A stretch of 64,000 bases of DNA from Candidatus Zhuqueibacterota bacterium (lineage in GTDB: Bacteria > Zhuqueibacterota > Zhuqueibacteria > Zhuqueibacterales > Zhuqueibacteraceae). Every line of letters begins with the position of its first letter. Position 1 is the first letter of the stretch. This document shows positions 56,802 through 64,000 of the stretch, one piece after another. Location: positions 1 to 64,000 of the forward strand of contig JAKEEU010000213.1 of NCBI GenBank assembly GCA_022616415.1, written 5' to 3'. The position numbers and the translations under genes are program-made. The notes beneath the pieces were generated by a model. It was not told the origin of the DNA. It did no database searches and saw only the letters and a list, made by a program, of their open reading frames with translations.

Positions 56802-57292
56802 CCAACGGATTGAAAAACGACCAACGGATAGAAAACTACATTTAGAAATCCGTTGGTCGCCTGCGGCCGTAGGCTTCTTATCCGTTGGCTATGGCCTTTC
56901 TTAAATTTGAGTTTATTTTATGGCACTACGGCACGAAGAATTGACCTCGGTGATTCTAGCGAGCATCTTTGAAGTGCACAATGATGTTGGCGTTGGGCTC
57001 GATGAAGCGCTTTATCATCAATCCTTGCTCGATTGTTTTCTGCAAAATCATTATGTGCAGATCATCTCAGAATTAAAACTGTGGCAAAAAGATCTTGGCC
57101 TGTTGGTAAACTTTGGCCGGCTCAAAACAGAATTTGAAAGAATACCGTTTGACGAGAAAGAGAAGAAAGTCGTTGAAGTATTCAAACATTCCGCTCGGAT
57201 TGCTAGTAAATTTTGGCAAATCGAATCTCGAAATCAAAGCAATTCTTTGTAATTGAGAAAATTCATCCGTTGGTCGTTTTTCAATCCGTTGG
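56802..57292. mobile_element. 491-bp element with perfect 28-bp CCAACGGAT-pair terminal inverted repeats carrying a decayed GxxExxY gene
   Basis: CCAACGGATTGAAAAACGACCAACGGAT (56802-56829) / ATCCGTTGGTCGTTTTTCAATCCGTTGG (57265-57292); extra inverted copy at 56848-56888. Confidence 0.85.
56920..57252 (+). pseudogene. GxxExxY-family gene with rearranged/deleted core
   Basis: MALRHEELTSVILASIFEVHNDVGVGLDEALYHQSLLDCF then GLLVNFGRLKTEFER; other frame ends YSNIPLGLLVNFGKSNLEIKAILCN*. Confidence 0.7.
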
Positions 57293-57380
57293 CAACATAA
57301 AGCTTTTAGAATTTTTTTCTAACTTTTGCGGCTTTATGGATGAACAACCCTTTTTGCGCCAATTCGACGAGGACTGAGCC

Positions 57381-58787
57381 TTGCCATTCAAAATACTTTT
57401 TCTCGGTCGGGATGAAAACCGCGGCTTGCTCGAAGCCGTCAAAGCGAATCGCTCCGATCAGGAGATTTGGCCAACCGGACGGCAGGACGAGGCGGTGAGC
57501 CTTCTGCGCCGTGAAGCGCCGCAGGCCGTCGTTCTCGATTTCGATCTTCCCGAGTTGCAGCCGCTGGATTTTGCCAGAATCGTTTGGGAAGAGCGGCCCG
57601 GCGCCAAAATCATCGGCTTGAGCAAAGCCATCTCGATCAATGCGGCGATTATTGCCGTCAAACAGGGTTTTCACGACGTCATCGATCTCCGCGAGGAGCC
57701 CGCCATCAGGCTCGAAAGAGAATTATCCGCCCTTGCCAAACAATGGGAGGAGCGGCAACGCGGCGAAATGCTCCATCAAAAACAAAAAGCCAAATTCGAT
57801 TTTTCCAACCTCGTGGGCCGAAGTGAAGCGCTGCAGCAGGTTTTGGAGGTCGTCGCCAAAATCATTCAGCGCCAATGGATCACGGTCTTGATTCGCGGCG
57901 AAACCGGCACCGGCAAGGAGCTGATCGCCCGCACCATTCATTATAACAGCTCGACCCAAACGCAGCCCTTTGTGGAAATCAATTGCAGCACGATTCCGGA
58001 AAATCTTTTGGAAGCGGAGCTTTTTGGGTATGAGAAAGGCGCTTTTACCGACGCCAAGAGCCGGAAAAAAGGCCTGTTCGAGCTGGCGGAAAACGGCACG
58101 CTTTTTTTGGATGAGATCGGCGAGATCAGCCCGGCGGTGCAAGTCAAGCTGCTCAAGGCCATCGAAGAAAAGACGATTCGCCGGCTGGGGGGAATCGAAG
58201 ACATTCAAATCAAAACGCGAATCATCGCGGCGACCAACCGCGACTTGCAAGCGGCCATGCACGAAAATCTCTTTCGCCAGGACCTGTATTATCGCTTGAA
58301 CGTGCTCACGCTGCAATTGCCGCCCTTGCGCGAGCGGGGCGATGACGTGCTCGTGCTCGCCCGCCATTTTTTATCCCGCTTTGCCGAAGAATACGGCAGC
58401 ACGCTAACCGGATTTATGCCCGAAGCCGAAGCGCTTTTAAAAAGTTATCATTGGCCGGGCAATGTGCGCGAGCTAAAGCATACCCTTGAGCGCGTCGTGT
58501 TGCTGGCCGATGGCAACATAGCGACACATAAGGCCATCGCTGAGGCCATCGAATCTGACACGCCCTTGCTTTTGGCGAAGAGCAGGGATTTGACCAACAT
58601 CACGATTGAAATCCCGCCGGAAGGCATGAGCCTCGACGAAGCGCAAAAACAGCTCATTGAAAAAGTGCTCGAACAAACCGGCTGGCATAAGCGCCGCACT
58701 TGCCAAGCGCTCAAAATCTCCCGACCCAGACTGGATCGCATTATCAAAAAATATGGCATCTACCCGCGCAAGCTTCGTTCAAAATGA
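57381..58787 (+). CDS. Sigma-54 enhancer-binding response regulator with divergent receiver domain
   Basis: VVLDFDLPEL; IRGETGTGKELIARTIHYNS, GYEKGAFTDAKSRKKGLFELAENGTLFLDEIGE; Fis-like HTH C-term; TTG start. Confidence 0.92.
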   Translation: MPFKILFLGRDENRGLLEAVKANRSDQEIWPTGRQDEAVSLLRREAPQAVVLDFDLPELQPLDFARIVWEERPGAKIIGLSKAISINAAIIAVKQGFHDVIDLREEPAIRLERELSALAKQWEERQRGEMLHQKQKAKFDFSNLVGRSEALQQVLEVVAKIIQRQWITVLIRGETGTGKELIARTIHYNSSTQTQPFVEINCSTIPENLLEAELFGYEKGAFTDAKSRKKGLFELAENGTLFLDEIGEISPAVQVKLLKAIEEKTIRRLGGIEDIQIKTRIIAATNRDLQAAMHENLFRQDLYYRLNVLTLQLPPLRERGDDVLVLARHFLSRFAEEYGSTLTGFMPEAEALLKSYHWPGNVRELKHTLERVVLLADGNIATHKAIAEAIESDTPLLLAKSRDLTNITIEIPPEGMSLDEAQKQLIEKVLEQTGWHKRRTCQALKISRPRLDRIIKKYGIYPRKLRSK

Positions 58788-58790
58788 AGG

Positions 58791-58908
58791 GTAACGACTC
58801 ATTACCTTTTAATATATATGAAGATTTTGTAAATGGTTAATCTCAACAAAAACGGTAACGATTTATTGCTTTTTATAAATATACGAAGAAAATGTAATGA
58901 CTTATTAC
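58791..58908 (+). promoter_or_regulatory. Three GTAAY-N5-ATTRC dyads, candidate enhancer sites
   Basis: GTAACGACTCATTAC (58791), GTAACGATTTATTGC (58855), GTAATGACTTATTAC (58894), each followed by a T run. Confidence 0.5.
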
Positions 58909-59007
58909 CTTTTGATTGTAAACATGCCGGATGGCATGAGCGATTTTATGGGATTTAAGTTTTTGTTTTCATTTATTTAAATGCCACAAGCCATCTATTT
59001 TTCGTTT

Positions 59008-59023
59008 TGGTATGATGATTGCA
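59008..59023 (+). promoter_or_regulatory. Candidate sigma-54 -24/-12 promoter
   Basis: TGGTATGATGATTGCA, correct 12-nt GG-GC spacing, 70 nt upstream of the lipoprotein ATG. Confidence 0.5.
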
Positions 59024-59092
59024 CTAAGCAGGGCTACGCTAAGGTACGCAGTTAGTAATTTTTCACCAACCCAACATCAGTAGGTGACGAAG

Positions 59093-59728
59093 ATGAAAAG
59101 CAAACCAACTATCAAGGAAGCTCGGATCGGCATGATCGTGGCGTTGGCATGGCTTTCCTTTTTAGCCTGCAACAAAAACGACCAGCTTCTTGCGCCGGAA
59201 AAAAGTGATTTGCAACTGGCGACCAATTTACAGGCCACAAGAGACAGATTTTCAGATTTGCAACTGGCGTCAAATTTCCAGGCCACTGGAGACAAGTTTT
59301 CAAATGATGATCTGGCGACGATTTGTACGCGGGATAAAAATGAAATGGGGACATCCATGGCGCTGGTCGGCCCGGCTGGAGGTGTGCTCTTGCGCGCCAT
59401 GCATCAGCTCGTGATCCCTGCCGGAGCGCTCGATAAAACAGTTAAAATAAGCTTTTCGCTTCTCGCTTCCGCTTATTTGGAATGCGAATTGAAGCCGTAT
59501 GGCTTAAAGTTCAACAAGCCGGTACGCCTCATCTTGAACTATAATGGCGCCTGCGACAGCAATCTTGATGAGTCGGCGCTCAAGGTGGTGTACTATAATC
59601 CCCAAACGCAACTTGGGGTGCTGCTTCCCACTGCTATCGACACCACGCTGAATACCGTGACCGTTGAAATCGAAAGATTCGCCTTTTCGGCGAGCAATGT
59701 TTCCCGCTACGGGCTGATCAGACGATGA
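59093..59728 (+). CDS. ZU5-like-domain lipoprotein with 16-aa tandem repeat
   Basis: LAWLSFLACNKN lipobox; GPAGGVLL..LVIPAGALDKTVKISF; DLQLATNLQATRDRFS/DLQLASNFQATGDKFS. Confidence 0.65.
   Translation: MKSKPTIKEARIGMIVALAWLSFLACNKNDQLLAPEKSDLQLATNLQATRDRFSDLQLASNFQATGDKFSNDDLATICTRDKNEMGTSMALVGPAGGVLLRAMHQLVIPAGALDKTVKISFSLLASAYLECELKPYGLKFNKPVRLILNYNGACDSNLDESALKVVYYNPQTQLGVLLPTAIDTTLNTVTVEIERFAFSASNVSRYGLIRR
59207..59302 (+). repeat. Two tandem 48-nt in-frame repeats
   Basis: gatttgcaactggcgaccaatttacaggccacaagagacagattttca and gatttgcaactggcgtcaaatttccaggccactggagacaagttttca. Confidence 0.9.
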
Positions 59729-59821
59729 GCAGCCGGATGCGGAGTACCGGTACTCCCCAATTCACTGTCTTGCATTCACAGCGCTTCTTGATCTTTCTCA
59801 AATTGATAATGCGTCAGGGTA

Positions 59822-61087
59822 ATGCGTCAAAAACGATCAAAGAAGGGCGGCAAAAGTTTGCGCCCGAAAAAGCCTAAGTCTGATGAAGATTTCTCCTTGC
59901 AGCAAATTCGGCTATGGCTGAACCAAGCCAGGCAGGGCCGGAAAGACTGGCGCATTTTACTTCAGGACTTGCAAACGTTTATCGCCTCTTTGTTGGAGGA
60001 AAAAGAACAGGAGCTGCGGGTTGAATATTTCGACAAGGCGATGGCTTGGTTGTTGGAAAGCAAAACCTTGAGTTTGACGAAAGCACAAGAAATCGAGCTT
60101 CAGCTTCGCGCTGGCCAGTCTTATAAAACCTATGGCGCTTGGGAGAAAGCTTTGTCCACTTATCAACGCGCCGTCGAGCTCTGTGACGCCAAGGCGTTTC
60201 AGCGCCCAAAAGCGGATGCCCTGCGCTGGATCGGCAATATTTATCTTGTTCAGAATCGGTGGCGGGACGCGCATCAAGCCTATCAGGAAAGCTTGAAGTT
60301 GTGCCAATTGGAAGGAGACGTCGTTGGCGAAGCCGATGTACAGAACGCTTTGGGAACTCTCCACTTCGAGCAAGGTAATTTCGACCAGGCGTCAAGTTAC
60401 TATGACAAGGCGATGGAGCTGGCGGAAAAGGCAAACGATTTGGATCTCGTCGCCACGATTTATAATAATCGGGGCACTCTGGCGACTGTCCAAGGACAAT
60501 GGGAAAAGGCCCTGGCCTGCTATGAAGAAAGTCTTCCATGCTTTGAAAAGATTGGCAATACCAGGGCCTTGGTCAATACCTATAACAACATGGGAATGAC
60601 CCACGCCGATAACGGCAATTGGTCCAAGGCCGGGCATTACTATGACCGCAGCTACCAATTAGCGCGCGAGATCGGGGACGCGCATTTGCAAGCGACGGTC
60701 AAGCTCAACCGGGTGGAGTTGTATCTGGCCATCAAGGACTTGCCGTTGGCCGAAGCGATGTGCCAGCAGGCCTTGCAAACTTATATCGGCCTCAAAGATC
60801 ATCTCGGCGAGGCGGATGCCTTAAAAATGTTGGGCGTCATTCACACCAGAAGAAAAGAATGGCCGCGGGCGAAATCCTGCTTTGCCAAGAGCATTCAATT
60901 GTCTAACGAATACCACAGCCCGCTGTCTCAGGCGGAAGCGCATTACGAGTACGGCTACATGCTGAGTCGAAAAGGCAGCAAAAAAGAAGCGGGAAAGCAG
61001 CTTCGAAAAGCCATCGATCTGTTTAAGACATTGAAGGCCGAGAAGGAAATTGAAAAAGCGGAGAAAGAGTTAAGAAAAATTTCGTAG
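59822..61087 (+). CDS. TPR-repeat protein
   Basis: Repeated A..Y..AL.L......D....A....N.G.....G.W..A...Y..S pattern over most of its length. Confidence 0.85.
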   Translation: MRQKRSKKGGKSLRPKKPKSDEDFSLQQIRLWLNQARQGRKDWRILLQDLQTFIASLLEEKEQELRVEYFDKAMAWLLESKTLSLTKAQEIELQLRAGQSYKTYGAWEKALSTYQRAVELCDAKAFQRPKADALRWIGNIYLVQNRWRDAHQAYQESLKLCQLEGDVVGEADVQNALGTLHFEQGNFDQASSYYDKAMELAEKANDLDLVATIYNNRGTLATVQGQWEKALACYEESLPCFEKIGNTRALVNTYNNMGMTHADNGNWSKAGHYYDRSYQLAREIGDAHLQATVKLNRVELYLAIKDLPLAEAMCQQALQTYIGLKDHLGEADALKMLGVIHTRRKEWPRAKSCFAKSIQLSNEYHSPLSQAEAHYEYGYMLSRKGSKKEAGKQLRKAIDLFKTLKAEKEIEKAEKELRKIS

Positions 61088-61092
61088 GCATT

Positions 61093-61243
61093 GGACGAAG
61101 GATGCCCAAGGTGTTTCTCAAAATGCTCCAGCTTTCGGTCTCCGTACCTCCGTGGTTGGTGTTCCCTTAGCGCAACAGAGACGTGGGGGGCAAGGTGGGG
61201 CATATCGTCACCGAGAGAAATGCTTGCGGAGCATCCTTCGTCC
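61093..61243. repeat. 13-bp inverted repeat flanking 125 nt
   Basis: GGACGAAGGATGC (61093-61105) / GCATCCTTCGTCC (61231-61243). Confidence 0.7.
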
Positions 61244-61502
61244 ATTTTTAGTGAGCAAATAAGCGTCGAGCGCCGCCTCCGGATCTCCGTCGCGGTCTGG
61301 CCGCCTATGTCGCCTCATGGGCCGTCCGCACCCGCTCGCAGCATTATGGCTGCGTGAATTCCTCCGGGGTAGCGTAGCAAAAGCCGGCTGGTGGGTTTCC
61401 CCCACCGGCCGGTCAAGCCGCTTGAGGAATTCCAGCCCATCCCGTGAGCCGGCAAGCTATGCAGCGGCGGTCGTCTGCGCGGCGCTCACGCTCCCCTTGA
61501 AG

Positions 61503-61557
61503 GGAGCGCGGACTTTCTTGTCCGCGATGCCCGTATCGTCTCGAAAGTCCACACTCC
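61503..61557. repeat. About 55-bp mini-element, copy 2 of 35256-35311
   Basis: GGAGCGCGGACTTTCTTGTCCGCGATGCCCGT...GAAAGTCCACACTCC. Confidence 0.75.
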
Positions 61558-61579
61558 CCTCAAAGTTAAAGAGAATCAA

Positions 61580-62596
61580 ATGGAAAGCTTGATCGAACGC
61601 CTCCGCGACGCGCAAGCGTTGGCGAAACTGGTTGGAGAAGCCCCAGCATTTCTAAAGGCGATTCGGCATGTTCCGGACGTGGCCAATAGTGATGCCACGG
61701 TGTTGATCACCGGCGAAACCGGCACCGGGAAAGAAATGGTAGCCCGGGCGATTCATTACTTGAGCCCGAGGGCCGGATCCCCATTCGTGCCGGTGCATTG
61801 CGGCTCGCTGCCGGATACGCTTTTGGAAAGCGAGCTGTTTGGGCACGAACGCGGCGCCTTCACGGACGCGCACGCGCAGCGACGCGGCCTTATTGCGCAG
61901 GCGGAGATGGGTACCTTGTTTTTGGACGAGGTGGAAGCCATGAGCTTGAAAGCGCAGGTGGCCTTGCTGCGCGTGCTTCAGGACAAGAAATTTCGCGCCC
62001 TCGGATCGAGCCACGAGCAACATGCCGATATTCGGGTCGTTGCCGCCACCAATGCCCCGCTGAAGCAGCTCGTGCAAGCCGGGACTTTTCGCGTGGATTT
62101 GTATTATCGTCTCTGCGTCTTCTCCGTTCACCTGCCGCCGCTGCGGGAGCGCAAGGGAGATATTATTACCCTGACGGGCCATTTTTTGAAGAAGCATGCT
62201 CCCCGCGAAGCGGGGTCGGAACTGCAACTGACTTCAGAGGCCCACGAAACTTTGCTGGCTTACGATTGGCCGGGAAACGTGCGAGAGCTCGAGAGCGCGA
62301 TCATCCGTGGCATTCATCTCAGCCGGGCCAACCTGATCGAAGTCAAGGACCTTGGCATCCCCTCTGCAATGGGGAGCCAGCAGAATCTTCCGATAACCAT
62401 CGTCTCAACCGAAGAGTGCTCTTTTAAAGCCATGAAACAAAGGATGATCGAGACGTTTGAGAGAGAATATCTGCATCGTCTCATGAGTGAGCACCAAGGC
62501 AACGTGAGCCATGCTGCTGTTGCGGCCGGGAAAGAGCGGCGCGAGCTTGGCAAGCTGCTGAAGAAGTATCGAATTGATCCCGGGCTTTTTTCATAG
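61580..62596 (+). CDS. Sigma-54-dependent enhancer-binding protein (EBP2), close paralogue of EBP1
   Basis: MESLIERLRDAQALAKLVGEAPAFLKAIRHVPDVANSDATVLITGETGTGKEM...; nearly collinear with 44685-45722. Confidence 0.93.
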   Translation: MESLIERLRDAQALAKLVGEAPAFLKAIRHVPDVANSDATVLITGETGTGKEMVARAIHYLSPRAGSPFVPVHCGSLPDTLLESELFGHERGAFTDAHAQRRGLIAQAEMGTLFLDEVEAMSLKAQVALLRVLQDKKFRALGSSHEQHADIRVVAATNAPLKQLVQAGTFRVDLYYRLCVFSVHLPPLRERKGDIITLTGHFLKKHAPREAGSELQLTSEAHETLLAYDWPGNVRELESAIIRGIHLSRANLIEVKDLGIPSAMGSQQNLPITIVSTEECSFKAMKQRMIETFEREYLHRLMSEHQGNVSHAAVAAGKERRELGKLLKKYRIDPGLFS

Positions 62597-62780
62597 GGTA
62601 ATCGCTTACCCGGAAAGCGGGTCAAAATCCACCCATCACTTAAACACCTGTTGCGCAATATTGTTATAAACAAAATACCCTTTCAACACAATGGGGGTTG
62701 ATTCACCCACCGATCGATTATCTCTCCCGACTGCTCTGCTAAGTTCTTAAATTACAGACTACAACTTCCCCTCGTATTTG

Positions 62781-62796
62781 TGGCCGCTTTTTTGCA
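62781..62796 (+). promoter_or_regulatory. Candidate sigma-54 -24/-12 promoter
   Basis: TGGCCGCTTTTTTGCA, correct spacing, 57 nt upstream of the predicted TTG start of the winged-helix gene. Confidence 0.6.
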
Positions 62797-62852
62797 ATAT
62801 ACATCTCCATTCGATACACCCCCCCGAACGAATAAACGTATGGAGATACAAT

Positions 62853-63125
62853 TTGAGCAATCCACCGAAACTAGTGGACGAACGACGCCGCGAAGAGGAG
62901 TTGGCTGATATCGTTCTCGGATATCTTGCAGAGCATCCCGACGCCTCGGATACTTTGGAAGGGATTGCGGAGTGGTGGATTATGCGTCAACAGACCCGAG
63001 TCGAAGTCACCACGCTTGCAAAAGTTTTGCGCCGGTTGGCAGAAAGCAGTCTGTTGGAAAAAATTGAGGAAGGCGATAACCCGCGCTATCGTTTGCAAAT
63101 CAGAGAGCGTGGGCCGCATTCCTGA
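62853..63125 (+). CDS. Small winged-helix-like protein, paralogue of 39666-40031
   Basis: VLGYLAEHPDASDTLEGIAEWWIMRQQTRVEVTTLAKVLRRLAESSLLEKIEEGDNPRYRLQI. Confidence 0.6.
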   Translation: MSNPPKLVDERRREEELADIVLGYLAEHPDASDTLEGIAEWWIMRQQTRVEVTTLAKVLRRLAESSLLEKIEEGDNPRYRLQIRERGPHS

Positions 63126-63154
63126 AAATCAGAAGAGAGAGGAGAGGCTTGAAT

Positions 63155-64000
63155 ATGCGATCCAAAAAATTTATGTCAAGGTATTTGACCCTGGCCCGGA
63201 GGGGCGTCTTGGTGACCATCTACTTTCTTTGGATCGGTCCATTGCTGGCACAAACCGAAGGTGAGATGGTCAAAATTTCGGTGAGCAGTGGAATGGCGCC
63301 TACCTTTTCCTGGACGCCAGACATTCCGATTGGGCGTCTCGTGGTTGAAGATGCTGAAAAGGAGCTTTGGGGCACGGAGACCGAAGGCACCGACACCTAT
63401 CGTTCGCCGATTCGCTATGGCGTTCATCCTCCCGATGCCATAGAACCCGAACCGGCCAATCCTCTGGTTGCCGGCCAAACTTACAAAGTCTCGTTGTTTC
63501 GCTGGATCAATGTGGCGAACGATGAATTCCAGCTCGTCGGCGCGCAAGAATTCACGCCTACCGCGGACCCCGAAGGCGAAGAAATGCCGGTTGCGGGCAT
63601 CAGGCCCACGCTGCGCGCCGGTGCGCTGTCGTCTGATTTCAGATTCAATGGCGCGATGGACGGCCAGGCGTGGTGGGATGGCGCCGACGCCATTTCCAAT
63701 CTCATCACCATCGAGCCGGAGGAAGGCGGCGCTCCCGAAGGCCGCACCGTCGTGAAAGTGCTCGCCAACTCCAAAGAAATTGTCGTGGGTGTGCGCTGCT
63801 TTGATAACGAGCCGAATGGCATCGTCGCTTTCTCCAAAGGTCGGGATGTTGCATTCGAAGATGAGTATCAGGAAGATCATATCGTGATCGTGTTTGATAC
63901 CTTCCAGGACGGCCGTTCCGGTTACGTTTTTTCGGTTAATCCGGTCGGCGCGCGTTCCGATGGCCTGGTGATCGAGCAGGGTGAAGATGTAAACGGCGAT
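63155..64000 (+). CDS. Secreted CBM9/DUF5916-like protein, truncated by window end
   Basis: Open frame of 282 codons to the window edge; signal peptide VLVTIYFLWIGPLLAQ; EDHIVIVFDTFQDGRSGYVFSVNPVGARSDGLV. Confidence 0.7.
   Translation, partial: MRSKKFMSRYLTLARRGVLVTIYFLWIGPLLAQTEGEMVKISVSSGMAPTFSWTPDIPIGRLVVEDAEKELWGTETEGTDTYRSPIRYGVHPPDAIEPEPANPLVAGQTYKVSLFRWINVANDEFQLVGAQEFTPTADPEGEEMPVAGIRPTLRAGALSSDFRFNGAMDGQAWWDGADAISNLITIEPEEGGAPEGRTVVKVLANSKEIVVGVRCFDNEPNGIVAFSKGRDVAFEDEYQEDHIVIVFDTFQDGRSGYVFSVNPVGARSDGLVIEQGEDVNGD

Noticed and set aside
53296-57292. CRISPR array as explanation for the recurring CCAACGGAT repeats
   Set aside because: Repeats are inverted pairs with irregular spacing of hundreds of bp and there are no cas genes.
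57381-58787. GAFTDA as a novel defect in sigma-54 contact
   Set aside because: GAFTDA is a known natural variant of GAFTGA in enhancer-binding proteins; only noted.
1-64000. tRNA or rRNA genes
   Set aside because: No convincing cloverleaf or rRNA core seen by eye; tRNAscan/Infernal would be needed to exclude.

Overview
The 64 kb window looks like a chromosomal segment from an uncultivated bacterium of the FCB/KSB1/Calditrichota-like kind. Lineage is inferred only from FlgD/Por-type C-terminal sorting domains (NYPNPFN...) and gene content. Main content: (1) a minus-strand two-gene SIR2 + nSTAND1-WD40 module (86-4440), a plausible immune/conflict system. (2) A large plus-strand glycan-type cluster (about 5.4-30.7 kb) with five glycosyltransferases (one fused to an APH-fold kinase-like domain), two tandem ABC exporters, four further APH-fold proteins, a phytase-like secreted protein, SRPBCC, sigma-70, HK/RR and an HprK-like P-loop protein. 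Three of the five APH-like domains have lost the catalytic Asp of the HGD loop and carry an apparent second N-lobe-like segment. (3) Kelch lipoprotein, rtcB, tandem OB-fold proteins, a TolC/HlyD/MacB-type efflux operon, STAS/NarL regulators and proC. (4) A convergent secreted metzincin-type protein. (5) An oligopeptide ABC operon whose intergenic gaps are each filled by a terminal-inverted-repeat element, three of them carrying decayed GxxExxY (PDDEXK-like) genes. (6) Sigma-54 enhancer-binding proteins with candidate -24/-12 promoters. Small palindromes, many in frame inside genes, recur throughout. Everything was read by eye from the sequence and the supplied translations; no database search was run.
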